DNA of 62,561 nt from an uncultured Bacteroidales bacterium. Its GTDB lineage: Bacteria; Bacteroidota; Bacteroidia; Bacteroidales; Muribaculaceae. Where the stretch lies: the NCBI GenBank assembly GCA_946412245.1, contig CAMKGM010000014.1, forward strand, positions 1 to 62,561, given 5' to 3'. Shown piece after piece: positions 18,100 to 28,876 of this stretch (positions within the stretch are counted from its first letter, which is position 1; every line of letters begins with the position of its first letter). Position numbers and translations under genes: made by a program. The notes beneath the pieces were generated by a model. That model was not told the DNA's origin. It made no database searches and saw only the letters and a program-made list of their open reading frames with translations.

Positions 18100-20172
18100 T
18101 CACCATTGCTGAACCCAGGCGCCGCTATTAACCACGGAATAATAAGAGGTATGGGCTGATTCACACTCGTGCACCAGTATGTCATGATCGGGACGATAAA
18201 TACCGCCTGAGAGGATAAGTGTCGCGGTAGGGTAGCGCTCATGCAACTGACCGACTGTGGCATGGCATCGCTTGGTAACAATAGCTAAATCAACTTTGGG
18301 CAATGAATCAGAGGCATAAGCCGGACTATGCTTGTTGCCAATGGCTGCGATACGCTGATTGCCTATCATAGCGAAAGGTGGTTTGACATAGGCCCAAGGC
18401 AACTCAATGCCATCATCGTTCACAACGCGAACAGAGTCAATGCGCTGGTGAGCCAGCATACCCGCATATCGCCGCTTGAATTTGACGAGATTGACCGTGT
18501 CGGCATCAGGCACCCACAGATAACCTTGACGATTTTCGAAAAAGAAAATCGGCGTGTTACTGAAGTCATTGAGCAATGTCACTCCTTGCTGTGGCAATCT
18601 AAGCACCTGATAAGCCTGCAAGAGAATGCCTATAGCCAGCACACTGCCACCCGCAATTGCAAGTTTTTTTGACCTCATTTTCCATGCCATTCCGAGTAGC
18701 GATATCATGATATAATATACCAATACGTCAGTGAGCGACACATAGACATTGTCAATGTAACTAATGCCCAGGCTGTTTATCGAATCTACAATACGGTTAA
18801 TGATATGGAACAGCCCATTGATGGTCCAGTCAATTATGAATAAGTCTATGCCTGCCAGCGACAAAAGGAAGAATACTGCTCCACAAGCCATTACCACTGT
18901 GAGCACTGGCAACACAAGCAAGTTTGAAAAGACCGCTGCCAATGAGATTGTATGAAAATAGTAGGCCGACAGCATCAAGGTTGACAGCATGGCAATGAGT
19001 GAGACTATGACCGTTGAAGAGACGTAAGAAAGTACTGGATTCTTCTTGTTGCTATTGTTTCGTTTTTGAGGGAAGAAAAAGATGATAGCCGCAACGGTAA
19101 TGAAACTGAGTTGGAATCCAACGTTAAACAAGGAACTTGGCGTAATCACAAGTATCACGAGTGCCGCTGCCGCAAGTGCACTGAGCGGAGATGATTTGGT
19201 AAACAGCACATAACCGATGAATACAAATGCTGTCATCACCGTGGCCCTGATAACCGATGCCGACAAGCCCGTCAGTATGGCAAAGGCGATGAGCATCAAC
19301 AAAGTGACACCTAACCTCAATTTCTTGAGCCGCAAGTAGTCAAGAGGGTAGAGCAGAAACCAGATGAGCAGGGTAACAATACCCACATGCAAGCCGCTCA
19401 ATGCCAAGATGTGTGCAATGCCGGCGCATGAATAAGCATAGCGAGTGTCGCGATCAATGAAGGCGGCATCTCCCAGTAGCAATGCAATCATGAATGATTG
19501 TGTGTCGGCATCTAATCGCGAGTTGATGATTCGTTGTTCAAGGTTGCCGCGAAGCCGGGTAATCTTGTTTCGGAACGATTCCTTATGCCCAATTTTCTCA
19601 ATTTGGTCTAACTTGAGATGTTGCGTGTAGAGTATGCCTTTATTGTATTGTAACCGGGCATAGTCGGTTTCATAAGGATTTCCTTGATTCTTGATTCTTA
19701 ACAAATGCGCATCAAATGCAATCAAGTCGCCCACATCAAGGGTATAATCACAGCCGCGGGTTGATATATGGACTTTTACGTTTTGCGTGGTGCTGTCATC
19801 TACTTGAAGTAGCGTTGCGGTTATGTTACTTGAGAAATCGGTGAATTTCAACTCATCTACACGAGCAATGGCCGTTTTGCCTTCAATTGCCGCCACGTCA
19901 AGAGTGGGAGGCGCGCTGATTAGCGCATGGAAATTGCCCAGCCCGACAAGCATCAATGCAATGGGCACAATGGCATGATGACGTAGTTTCTCTTTTTGTT
20001 TAAATCCATGACGCCATGCCACGTTCATCGTGAGATACGCACCGATTCCAATAATGATCAATAGAATGGAAATGACGGTGTTATGCTGAATTTCGGTAAA
20101 AGCGATGCCCACCGCAAACGGGATGAGAATGCGTAGCAATGGAATCTTAGATAAGGGGGTGGCTTGTGCCAT
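18100..20172 (-). CDS. comEC: ComEC/Rec2 family DNA-uptake channel protein
   Basis: 690 residues from the ATG at 20172; longer starts would overlap aroE. The N terminus is hydrophobic, followed by a soluble OB-like domain (VDELKFTDFSSNITATLLQV) and then the Competence domain with ALSGLHVGIVTLLIWF and many membrane helices. After the last helix (about residue 545) comes a 140-residue soluble tail with no complete metallo-beta-lactamase HxHxDH motif. The nuclease-like domain of longer ComEC proteins is therefore missing or strongly diverged. The protein family transports single-stranded DNA across the inner membrane. It lies 25 nt after aroE and is probably cotranscribed. Confidence 0.88.
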   Translation of the reverse strand: MAQATPLSKIPLLRILIPFAVGIAFTEIQHNTVISILLIIIGIGAYLTMNVAWRHGFKQKEKLRHHAIVPIALMLVGLGNFHALISAPPTLDVAAIEGKTAIARVDELKFTDFSSNITATLLQVDDSTTQNVKVHISTRGCDYTLDVGDLIAFDAHLLRIKNQGNPYETDYARLQYNKGILYTQHLKLDQIEKIGHKESFRNKITRLRGNLEQRIINSRLDADTQSFMIALLLGDAAFIDRDTRYAYSCAGIAHILALSGLHVGIVTLLIWFLLYPLDYLRLKKLRLGVTLLMLIAFAILTGLSASVIRATVMTAFVFIGYVLFTKSSPLSALAAAALVILVITPSSLFNVGFQLSFITVAAIIFFFPQKRNNSNKKNPVLSYVSSTVIVSLIAMLSTLMLSAYYFHTISLAAVFSNLLVLPVLTVVMACGAVFFLLSLAGIDLFIIDWTINGLFHIINRIVDSINSLGISYIDNVYVSLTDVLVYYIMISLLGMAWKMRSKKLAIAGGSVLAIGILLQAYQVLRLPQQGVTLLNDFSNTPIFFFENRQGYLWVPDADTVNLVKFKRRYAGMLAHQRIDSVRVVNDDGIELPWAYVKPPFAMIGNQRIAAIGNKHSPAYASDSLPKVDLAIVTKRCHATVGQLHERYPTATLILSGGIYRPDHDILVHECESAHTSYYSVVNSGAWVQQW

Positions 20173-20197
20173 TGAGGAGCAGTAAGATTGACAAACT

Positions 20198-20959
20198 TTA
20201 TCGAGTCCAAATTGAATAGGATTCAAATGCTTGCAACAACAGCATTTCAAGACCGTTCTTCACCTGAGCTCCGGCTTGCAGCGATTTCTTCATGAACAAG
20301 GTCTCATCGGGATTGTAGACCAAGTCATAACATAAATGCTCCTTAGTCAAGAATTTATAAGGGAAATCGGGACATTTATCCACATCAGGGAACTTGCCAA
20401 GCGGTGTGGCATTGATGATGAGTTTATTGGCGTGAACCATATTTTTGGTAATTTCCTCATAGACTACAGTGTGCGCCGTTTTTTGTCGTGACACAAATGA
20501 TACCTCTACACCCAGCTGACGCAAGGCGTGTGCTACAGCCTTTGCTGCACCTCCGGTTCCAAGAATCATTGCCTGCTTGCGTTCTTCGTTGATGAGGGGC
20601 TGTACTGAACGAAGGAATCCCATTACATCAGAGTTATAGCCATGCAGTTCCAAGCCTTTATCTTGACGCACAAATTTGATGACATTCACAGCACCCACCA
20701 CCTCAGCACTTTCATCAAGATGATTCATGTAAGGCAGAACTTGTTCCTTATAAGGTGAGGTTACATTCAAACCATTCAATCTAGGTTCTTCGGCAATGAT
20801 TTCCATCAAGTCTCCAATATCTTCAATCTCAAAGTTGACATACTCAGCGTTAATGTCCTCGGCATGAAACTTGTGATTAAAGTAGTCGATTGAAAAAGAA
20901 TGCCTTAACGGATATCCAATGAGTCCGTAGATCGTCTTGGGTTCAGTGTAGATGGCCAT
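20198..20959 (-). CDS. aroE: Shikimate dehydrogenase
   Basis: 253 residues from the ATG at 20959, chosen for the standard opening YGLIGYPLRHSFS; the longer frame is rich in Leu/Phe/Cys and runs through the promoter. Marks are the substrate motif NVTSPYKEQV with catalytic Lys, SAEVVGAVNVI, the NADP-binding GTGGAAKAVAHAL and INATPLGKFP. It reduces 3-dehydroshikimate in aromatic amino acid synthesis, the same pathway as the DAHP synthase at 59.5 kb. Confidence 0.93.
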   Translation of the reverse strand: MAIYTEPKTIYGLIGYPLRHSFSIDYFNHKFHAEDINAEYVNFEIEDIGDLMEIIAEEPRLNGLNVTSPYKEQVLPYMNHLDESAEVVGAVNVIKFVRQDKGLELHGYNSDVMGFLRSVQPLINEERKQAMILGTGGAAKAVAHALRQLGVEVSFVSRQKTAHTVVYEEITKNMVHANKLIINATPLGKFPDVDKCPDFPYKFLTKEHLCYDLVYNPDETLFMKKSLQAGAQVKNGLEMLLLQAFESYSIWTR

Positions 20960-20990
20960 AATGATGCAATTTAAGAGTCTTTGAATAATA

Positions 20991-20998
20991 CAAAAATA
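20991..20998 (-). promoter_or_regulatory. -7 box for aroE-comEC
   Basis: TATTTTTG on the minus strand, 31 nt upstream of the aroE ATG. It is divergent from the mlaD-like gene's promoter. Confidence 0.55.
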
Positions 20999-21063
20999 CA
21001 ATAAAAATCTTAACGAGGCGAAAAAATCATTGCAGTTTTTATTCAAATCAAGCAGATTTTTTC

Positions 21064-21071
21064 TATTTTTG
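21064..21071 (+). promoter_or_regulatory. -7 box for the MCE/MlaD gene
   Basis: TATTTTTG matches TAnnTTTG, 35 nt before the ATG at 21107. Confidence 0.55.
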
Positions 21072-21106
21072 CATAATCTTTGATTGTACTAAAACGTATT
21101 CTCTGA

Positions 21107-22003
21107 ATGAAAAAGAATTTCTTAATAGGCTTGACCGTTCTTATTGGCATTGTCTTGCTATATTGGGGCATCACTTACCTCAAAGGCGTTAATCTCTTCA
21201 AACCAGCTAATTACTTCTATGCTAACTTTGATCGTGTAGACGGTATAAATGTTGCCACACCTGTTACGGTTAACGGATTTCAAGTGGGTCAGGTTCGTAA
21301 CATAGAATATGACTATGCCTCTAATAAAATAGAGGTAGAACTTAATCTTGAGAAGGAATTCAAGGTGCCACAGGGAACTACAATCACCAGTTCTGCCGAA
21401 CTGCTTGGCGGTGCAAAACTGGAACTGTCGCTTGGTGACTCTCAAGCATTTATGAAACCCGGTGACAAGATACCCACAAAACGCATCTCAGGTTTAATGG
21501 ACAAGGTGGGCTCAGATGTGATACCTCAAGTCACCGCTATGCTCCCCAAACTTGACTCCATTCTAACCAGTGTAAACACATTGGTGGCAAACCCTGCGCT
21601 CAATCGTTCAGTGTCAAGACTTGACGGCATTACCATTCAGCTTGAAACTAGTGCTCATCAACTGTCAACGCTCATGTCGAACCTTAACAAATCAGTGCCT
21701 AACCTCATGAGCAATGTGAATGGTGTGACAGGAGAACTCAAGACCACTGTTTCCAATTTCTCAGATATGTCGGCTTCACTCAAGCAGCTTCCGCTTGACG
21801 CAACCGTTGCAAACCTGAACCAGACCATCAACAATCTCAAGCAGCTTTCAAACAAACTTAATGACAACAACTCCTCGCTTGGACTCTTGTTGAGCGACAA
21901 GCAACTCTATAATAATGCCACTCAAGCCATTGCTAACCTTGAGGCACTGTTGGCCGACATTAAGCAGAATCCAAAGAAGTATATCACAATCAAGGTATTC
22001 TAA
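21107..22003 (+). CDS. MlaD family (MCE domain) lipid-transport protein
   Basis: 298 residues. One N-terminal membrane anchor (LIGLTVLIGIVLLYWGITYL, about 6-25) is followed by the MCE domain: ANFDRVDGINVATPVTVNGFQVGQVRNIEY...GTTITSSAELLGGAKLELSLG. The rest is Asn/Leu-rich helix (NLNKSVPNLMSNVNGVTGELK), likely the coiled needle or barrel seen in MCE hexamers. MlaD-type proteins carry phospholipids between membranes with an MlaE permease and MlaF ATPase. No mlaE or mlaF gene is next to it here. A perfect palindromic terminator follows. Confidence 0.9.
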   Translation: MKKNFLIGLTVLIGIVLLYWGITYLKGVNLFKPANYFYANFDRVDGINVATPVTVNGFQVGQVRNIEYDYASNKIEVELNLEKEFKVPQGTTITSSAELLGGAKLELSLGDSQAFMKPGDKIPTKRISGLMDKVGSDVIPQVTAMLPKLDSILTSVNTLVANPALNRSVSRLDGITIQLETSAHQLSTLMSNLNKSVPNLMSNVNGVTGELKTTVSNFSDMSASLKQLPLDATVANLNQTINNLKQLSNKLNDNNSSLGLLLSDKQLYNNATQAIANLEALLADIKQNPKKYITIKVF

Positions 22004-22020
22004 GCTGAAATGTTTCACTT

Positions 22021-22060
22021 AAAATCGTTATTTAGAATGGTTCTAAATAACGATTTTCTT
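22021..22060 (+). terminator. Terminator with a perfect 17-bp stem
   Basis: Bases 22021-22037 (AAAATCGTTATTTAGAA) and 22041-22057 are exact inverted copies around a 3-nt TGG loop. CTTT follows on the plus strand and the stem itself ends in TTTT. It could also act on antisense transcripts. Confidence 0.8.
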
Positions 22061-22353
22061 TAAAAAAAACATCATTTTTTCAAAACGCACATAAAAAGGG
22101 CGTTTTAGAGGAATGACTCCCGATAGAAATGTTTGCCAAAATTCAGTAGGGTGCACACATAATTAACTGACAGAGAAAAAACTACACATTGCAAGTATGC
22201 TCTCGTGACAAAATTGGTAGCCTAAGGCTCTAAGTTATTGTTTTTCAAATATGATAGAATTAATTTAAAAAAAACAAATTTTTCCCACACTTTTTTTTAT
22301 AAAAAAATACTTGCAATTTTGTAATGCTAAAACTAGCCTCTAATTGAAAATTA
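22061..22353 (+). other. Non-coding gap upstream of dnaA
   Basis: The gap is A/T-rich with runs of A and T just before dnaA. I see no clear DnaA box (TTATCCACA), no RNA gene and no supported reading frame. CAATTTTG at 22315-22322, one base off TAnnTTTG, could be the dnaA -7 box. Confidence 0.5.
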
Positions 22354-23754
22354 ATGTCAGCGAAACAACACATATCGCAATGGGATAAGTGCCTTGAAAT
22401 TTTCAAGGATAATCTTTCGGCCGAGCAATATAATGCTTGGTTCGCTCCCATTGTGGCTGTTGACTACACTGACGATAAACTCACACTCAACGTCCCGTCA
22501 GAGTTCTTTGTGGAGCAAATAGAGGAGCGCTTCTACAAGTTGCTTAAGTTTACGCTTAAACGTGTCTTTGGGAACGACGTCAAACTCTTCTACAATTATA
22601 ACATTGTTAAAGATGACCAAACGTCGGGCATTACGGTGAAAGAAGATGCCGGTAGCCTCCTTATTAATAATAAGGTGAAACAGCAGCAGTCATCTAACAC
22701 CTCAAATCCGTTTGACACGGGTGAGTATACCGATATTGACCCACAACTGAATCCTCGCTACACATTCGAGAACTATTGCGGAAGCATGAGCAACAAGCTC
22801 GCGGTGAGCATAGGTCAAGCAATAGCAACCGATCCAAACTGCAAGACATTCAATCCTTTGTTTGTATTCGGTTCAACAGGCGTTGGCAAGACTCATTTGA
22901 TTCAGGCCATAGGCATTCGCATCAAGGAGCAGAATCCTAGAACACGTGTACTCTATGTTACTGCACGACTGTTCGAGAATCAGTACACGACCGCTGTGCG
23001 CACTAACAAAGTGCCCGATTTCATCAACTTCTACCAGAGTATTGATGTTCTCTTGATTGATGACATTCAAGAATTAGCAGGAAAACCCGACACACAGAAT
23101 ACTTTCTACCACATCTTCAACCAGCTTCATAATCAGGGTAAGCAACTTGTTTTGTCAAGCGACTGTCGTCCTGTAGACATGGATGGCATGGTTCCTCGTC
23201 TCATTTCCCGTTTCAAGTGGGGCATGACCGTGGAACTGGAGAAACCCGACTATGAGCTGCGCCGTGAAGTTCTGGCCATGAAAGCGGCTCAAGATGGTCT
23301 TGACATTGCCGATGACGTGCTTGACTTTATTGCACAAAACGTGACCGAAAGCATTCGTGATCTTGAAGGCATTATCGTGTCGCTGCTGGCTCATGCAACA
23401 ATGCTCAATCAGGATATTACCGTTGACCTTGCTAAAGCGGTAATTTCTAATTCGGTGCGCATTAACAAGCCGCAAATCACATTTGAACTTATCGCAGAGC
23501 GTGTTGCTTCGTTCTACAATATTGACACAACCGACTTGTATGGCAAATCACGCAAGCGCGAGATTTCTGATGCACGACAGTTGCTCATGTACTTTGCTAA
23601 AAACCAAACGCAACTTTCTTCGACCAACATCGGCTCACGTTTGTCGCGCACCCATGCCACTGTGCTTCATGCTTGCAAGCAGATTGAGCAGCGGCTCTCG
23701 GTCGAGAAAAAGTTCCAGGAAGAGGTTCATGCTATCGAGGAAACGCTAAAATAG
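22354..23754 (+). CDS. dnaA: Chromosomal replication initiator DnaA
   Basis: 466 residues with the full domain order. Domain I is at 1-80 (ISQWDKCLEIFKDNLSAEQYNAWF), followed by a short variable linker. The AAA+ domain has Walker A GSTGVGKTH at 173-181, Walker B VLLIDDIQELAGK and sensor VLSSDCRPVDM. The C-terminal domain IV ends with the DnaA signature region SRTHATVLHACKQIE, which binds DnaA boxes. It initiates chromosome replication. It is a single-gene unit with a terminator behind it; no obvious origin flanks it. Confidence 0.97.
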   Translation: MSAKQHISQWDKCLEIFKDNLSAEQYNAWFAPIVAVDYTDDKLTLNVPSEFFVEQIEERFYKLLKFTLKRVFGNDVKLFYNYNIVKDDQTSGITVKEDAGSLLINNKVKQQQSSNTSNPFDTGEYTDIDPQLNPRYTFENYCGSMSNKLAVSIGQAIATDPNCKTFNPLFVFGSTGVGKTHLIQAIGIRIKEQNPRTRVLYVTARLFENQYTTAVRTNKVPDFINFYQSIDVLLIDDIQELAGKPDTQNTFYHIFNQLHNQGKQLVLSSDCRPVDMDGMVPRLISRFKWGMTVELEKPDYELRREVLAMKAAQDGLDIADDVLDFIAQNVTESIRDLEGIIVSLLAHATMLNQDITVDLAKAVISNSVRINKPQITFELIAERVASFYNIDTTDLYGKSRKREISDARQLLMYFAKNQTQLSSTNIGSRLSRTHATVLHACKQIEQRLSVEKKFQEEVHAIEETLK

Positions 23755-23795
23755 GGACCTTAAAGCCCTCTTTTATCCACCCAAATCTCCATGAA

Positions 23796-23819
23796 ATGCG
23801 CAGTTTGTGCATTTTTTTT
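23796..23819 (+). terminator. Terminator after dnaA
   Basis: ATGCGCA (23796-23802) pairs with TGTGCAT (23806-23812), with one G-T pair and a 3-nt loop. Eight T follow. Confidence 0.75.
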
Positions 23820-23839
23820 GAAAAAATATCGCAGAAATT

Positions 23840-23870
23840 TTGCAGAATGAAATATTTGCACTAATTTTGC
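23840..23870 (+). promoter_or_regulatory. Promoter of tRNA-Glu
   Basis: TTTG at 23840-23843, a 19-bp spacer and TAATTTTG at 23863-23870: a full consensus promoter ending 11 nt before the tRNA. Confidence 0.75.
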
Positions 23871-23881
23871 ACTCGCTAAAC

Positions 23882-23953
23882 GGTGGTATCGGCTAACGGT
23901 TAGGCCACAAGATTCTCAATCTTGCAATCCGGGTTCGATTCCCGGTACCACTA
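23882..23953 (+). tRNA. tRNA-Glu (anticodon CUC)
   Basis: 72 nt fold as a cloverleaf: acceptor GGTGGTA/TACCACT with a terminal G-U pair, a D-arm with GGTTAGG, anticodon stem CAAGA/TCTTG with loop TTCTCAA, and T-arm CCGGG-TTCGATT-CCCGG. The anticodon read from the loop is CUC (codon GAG). The discriminator is A and CCA is not encoded. A separate tRNA-Glu(UUC) is expected elsewhere in the genome. Confidence 0.93.
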
Positions 23954-23956
23954 CAA

Positions 23957-23986
23957 AAAAGGCTTCCGAATTTCCAGAAGCCTTTT
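23957..23986 (+). terminator. Terminator after tRNA-Glu
   Basis: AAAAGGCTTC (23957-23966) pairs exactly with GAAGCCTTTT (23977-23986). The symmetry would also serve lon on the opposite strand, whose stop is 23 bp away. Confidence 0.85.
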
Positions 23987-24008
23987 CTATATTGTGTCAC
24001 CACGAAAC

Positions 24009-26462
24009 TTATTCTAAGGGTAGGGGATTCTTTACTTTTTCAGGCAATAGGGCAAAATCAATGACGTCCTTAATCGTGTTCACATAGTGGAAGGAGAGTC
24101 CTGTCAAGTAACGTTCGTTGATTTCTTCCACATCCTTTTGGTTCTCCTTACATAGAACAATGTGAGTGATTCCGGCGCGCTTTGCTGCCAGAATTTTTTC
24201 TTTGATTCCACCCACCGGCAGCACTTTGCCCCTCAGCGTAATTTCACCGGTCATGGCTATGTGGTCACGGACCTTGCGTTGAGTGAATGAAGATACCAAA
24301 GAAGTGGCCATAGTGACACCTGCCGACGGGCCATCTTTGGGAATAGCGCCTTCAGGTACATGGATGTGTACATTATACTTGTCAAATATCTCGTGATTGA
24401 TGCCGAAAGAATCAGCATGTGACTTGATATACTGGAGGGCTATAACCGCCGACTCCTTCATTACGTCGCCCAGATTACCAGTCAGTGTCAGTTTCTCGCC
24501 TGATTTTCCTGCCTTAGCAAGCGATGATTCAATAAATAAAATCTCACCGCCCACGGCTGTCCATGCGAGTCCGGTCACCACACCCGCAAACTCGTTGCCT
24601 TCATAGTTGTCACGATTTATTTCCTCTTTTCCGAGATATTGCGACAAGTCGTCGGGTGTAATGCTTGTCTGATAGTCGGCTCCTGACGCTTTCAGGCGTG
24701 CAATCTTGCGAAGCACTTTGCCTATTTTCTTCTCCAATTCACGCACGCCGCTCTCACGTGTATAGCTCTCCACAATTTTCACAATGGCTTTTTTGGTAAA
24801 AGAGATTTCACGCGGGTTGAATCCATTTTCCTCAAGTTGTTTTGGCACGAGATGTCTACGGGCTATTTCCACCTTTTCTTCCATAATGTAGCCATTAATT
24901 TCAATGACTTCCATACGGTCAAGCAAAGGTTGAGAAATGGTTGACAGGTTGTTGGCAGTGGCTATGAAGAGGACTTTTGACAAGTCATAATCCACGTCAA
25001 TATAGTTGTCGTGGAAACGATTGTTCTGCTCAGGATCAAGTACTTCGAGAAGCGCTGATGATGGATCGCCCTTAAAATCCTGGCCCACCTTGTCAATCTC
25101 GTCAAGCAGTATCACGGGATTACTGCTTCCGCACTTGGCAATTGCTTGCATGATGCGTCCAGGCAGTGCTCCAATGTAGGTGCGTCGGTGTCCACGTATT
25201 TCAGCCTCGTCGTGCAAGCCGCCCAGTGAAATGCGAGCATACTTTCGGTTCAATGCTTCGGCAACTGACTTGCCTAACGAAGTCTTGCCCACGCCCGGAG
25301 GGCCATAAAGACACAAAATTGGGGCTTTCAAATCACCACGTAATTTCAGCACCGAGAGATGTTCCAAGATGCGGTCTTTCACCTTCTCCAAGCCATAATG
25401 GTCGTGGTTAAGCTTTGCCTCAACTTTCTTAAGGTTGAAATTGTCTTTAGTATATTCTTTCCACGGCAATGACAGCAGGTTGTCAAGATAGGCATACTGA
25501 ACCGAGTAGTCGGGTGATTGGGGATTTAAACGCTCAAGCTTTTTCAGTTCTTTAGTAAAGTGAGCTGCTTCGGCCTCATCCCATTTCATCTTACTCATGC
25601 GTTCCTGCAATTCAGTAATGTCATCATCGCCATTGCCCAGCTCTTCCTGGATGGTCTTGATTTGCTGTTGCAAGAAGTGCTCACGCTGTTGCTGTGACAA
25701 GTCTTCACGAGTTCGTGATTGAATAGCTGCTTTCAGTTCAACAAGTTGAGCCTCTTTCGAAAGATAACCATAGAGCAAGTAAGCGCGTTTCTTGATGTTG
25801 CGTTCTTCAAGCAACGCCTGCTTTTGCCTTGACTCAAACGGAATATTGGTTGCCAAGAAGTTGATCAAGTAAACGGGGCTGTCAATGTTCTTGATGGCAA
25901 ACATCATTTCCTTTGCCCCATCGCCAACATTATTCAGCATTTCAAATGTTAAATCCCTAATAGATGACAACAACACCTTAAACTCGCGGTCACTCTTGGC
26001 GGGCATCGGATCTTCGAGTAGCGTCACTTTGCCCTTCATGTAGGGTGAATAAGTTGTTATTTCGTTTAACTCAAAACTCGTCCTTCCTTGCAGGATTACA
26101 TTGGTTGAGTTGTCGGGCAATTGCAACACCTTAATTATATCAGCTACGGTTCCCACTCCATACAAATCGTTGCGAGTGGGGTTGTCCACTGAACTGTTTA
26201 CCTGACAAATCACGCCAATGGGTCTGTTGCTTTTTTGCATATCGTTAATGAGAGCCAGCGATTTATCACGTCCCACGGCCACAGGCATGGTCATACCGGG
26301 AAACAGCACCATGTTGCGCAATGGCAAGATTGCCATATCGTCAAGTTCGGTTGCTTGCAGTTGAGCGTCATCGGGTTCTATGTGATGAACCTCAGTGAAG
26401 ATGGGCACCAAATGGGGTGTACCTTCGCTCATATCTTTGTCTTGATTAAAAAAGTCAGTCAT
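24009..26462 (-). CDS. lon: ATP-dependent protease Lon
   Basis: 817 residues from the ATG at 26462 ([14 protein letters not shown]); upstream in-frame Met codons would add unconserved sequence. The N-terminal substrate domain begins at [20 protein letters not shown]. The AAA+ module has Walker [10 protein letters not shown] at about 387-395 and Walker [12 protein letters not shown]. The protease domain has catalytic Ser 713 in PKDGPSAGV and Lys 756 in GGIKEK. It degrades misfolded and regulatory proteins in the cytoplasm. It is divergent from groES-groEL, so two proteostasis units share one intergenic region. Confidence 0.97.
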   Translation of the reverse strand: MTDFFNQDKDMSEGTPHLVPIFTEVHHIEPDDAQLQATELDDMAILPLRNMVLFPGMTMPVAVGRDKSLALINDMQKSNRPIGVICQVNSSVDNPTRNDLYGVGTVADIIKVLQLPDNSTNVILQGRTSFELNEITTYSPYMKGKVTLLEDPMPAKSDREFKVLLSSIRDLTFEMLNNVGDGAKEMMFAIKNIDSPVYLINFLATNIPFESRQKQALLEERNIKKRAYLLYGYLSKEAQLVELKAAIQSRTREDLSQQQREHFLQQQIKTIQEELGNGDDDITELQERMSKMKWDEAEAAHFTKELKKLERLNPQSPDYSVQYAYLDNLLSLPWKEYTKDNFNLKKVEAKLNHDHYGLEKVKDRILEHLSVLKLRGDLKAPILCLYGPPGVGKTSLGKSVAEALNRKYARISLGGLHDEAEIRGHRRTYIGALPGRIMQAIAKCGSSNPVILLDEIDKVGQDFKGDPSSALLEVLDPEQNNRFHDNYIDVDYDLSKVLFIATANNLSTISQPLLDRMEVIEINGYIMEEKVEIARRHLVPKQLEENGFNPREISFTKKAIVKIVESYTRESGVRELEKKIGKVLRKIARLKASGADYQTSITPDDLSQYLGKEEINRDNYEGNEFAGVVTGLAWTAVGGEILFIESSLAKAGKSGEKLTLTGNLGDVMKESAVIALQYIKSHADSFGINHEIFDKYNVHIHVPEGAIPKDGPSAGVTMATSLVSSFTQRKVRDHIAMTGEITLRGKVLPVGGIKEKILAAKRAGITHIVLCKENQKDVEEINERYLTGLSFHYVNTIKDVIDFALLPEKVKNPLPLE

Positions 26463-26570
26463 ATCAAGTTTAAATTTAGTCAACATTATTATATAATCGT
26501 GCGATATACCTTTTACAAATAAAATGCCAAAAAACAACATGACACCTTTTCACTGCCATTAACTAAATAG

Positions 26571-26647
26571 CTATTGCGTCATTTGGTTAATATGACATAC
26601 ATTTGCTGACAAAATGTCGCACAATAGTCGTTGGCACGAATTATGCA
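26571..26647 (+). promoter_or_regulatory. Possible sigma-54-type promoter with upstream inverted repeat, in front of groES
   Basis: TGGCAC (26632-26637), 5 nt, then ATGCA (26643-26647) gives the GG-N10-GC spacing of -24/-12 promoters. The expected start is near 26659, 42 nt before groES. Upstream, CTATTGCGTCATTTG (26571-26585) and the reverse complement of 26610-26627 form an imperfect inverted repeat, with GACA-AAA-TGTC (26608-26618) nested in the right arm. No TAnnTTTG box and no CIRCE element was found here. Sigma-54 use is inference. Confidence 0.45.
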
Positions 26648-26700
26648 ATACGTATAGCGGAATTTTAAAAAACAACAACTAACATAAAAATAAACTCATT

Positions 26701-28637
<1,937 letters not shown>

Positions 28638-28682
28638 ATTTGAATCAGTGGTAATAGTTATTCATAATTTATTTGATGTTTT

Positions 28683-28717
28683 AGTGGCGGCGTGCATTGG
28701 CATCCGCCACTTTTTTG
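28683..28717 (+). terminator. Terminator after groEL
   Basis: AGTGGCGG (28683-28690) pairs with CCGCCACT (28704-28711), and a T-run follows. Confidence 0.9.
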
Positions 28718-28828
28718 TTAGTGGGTATTCTGATGACTGAGATTGTCATTTTAACACTGCGGTGTGATTACTTTTGAAGATAAATGAAAATGTTGAGGTA
28801 ATAGGTGGTGTAATTCAGGTATTTTGAG

Positions 28829-28836
28829 TAAATTTG
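28829..28836 (+). promoter_or_regulatory. -7 box for gpmI
   Basis: TAAATTTG fits TAnnTTTG, 40 nt before the ATG at 28877; no convincing -33. Confidence 0.5.
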
Positions 28837-28876
28837 CAGCTCAAAATTAAAGACATTATATTTTAATAATAAAGCA

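Noticed and set aside
22003-22353. Replication origin next to dnaA
   Set aside because: No cluster of TTATCCACA-like boxes was found upstream; only one partial box lies downstream near 23771, and dnaN is 14 kb away.
26540-26700. CIRCE (HrcA) operator before groES
   Set aside because: No TTAGCACTC-N9-GAGTGCTAA or close variant is present.
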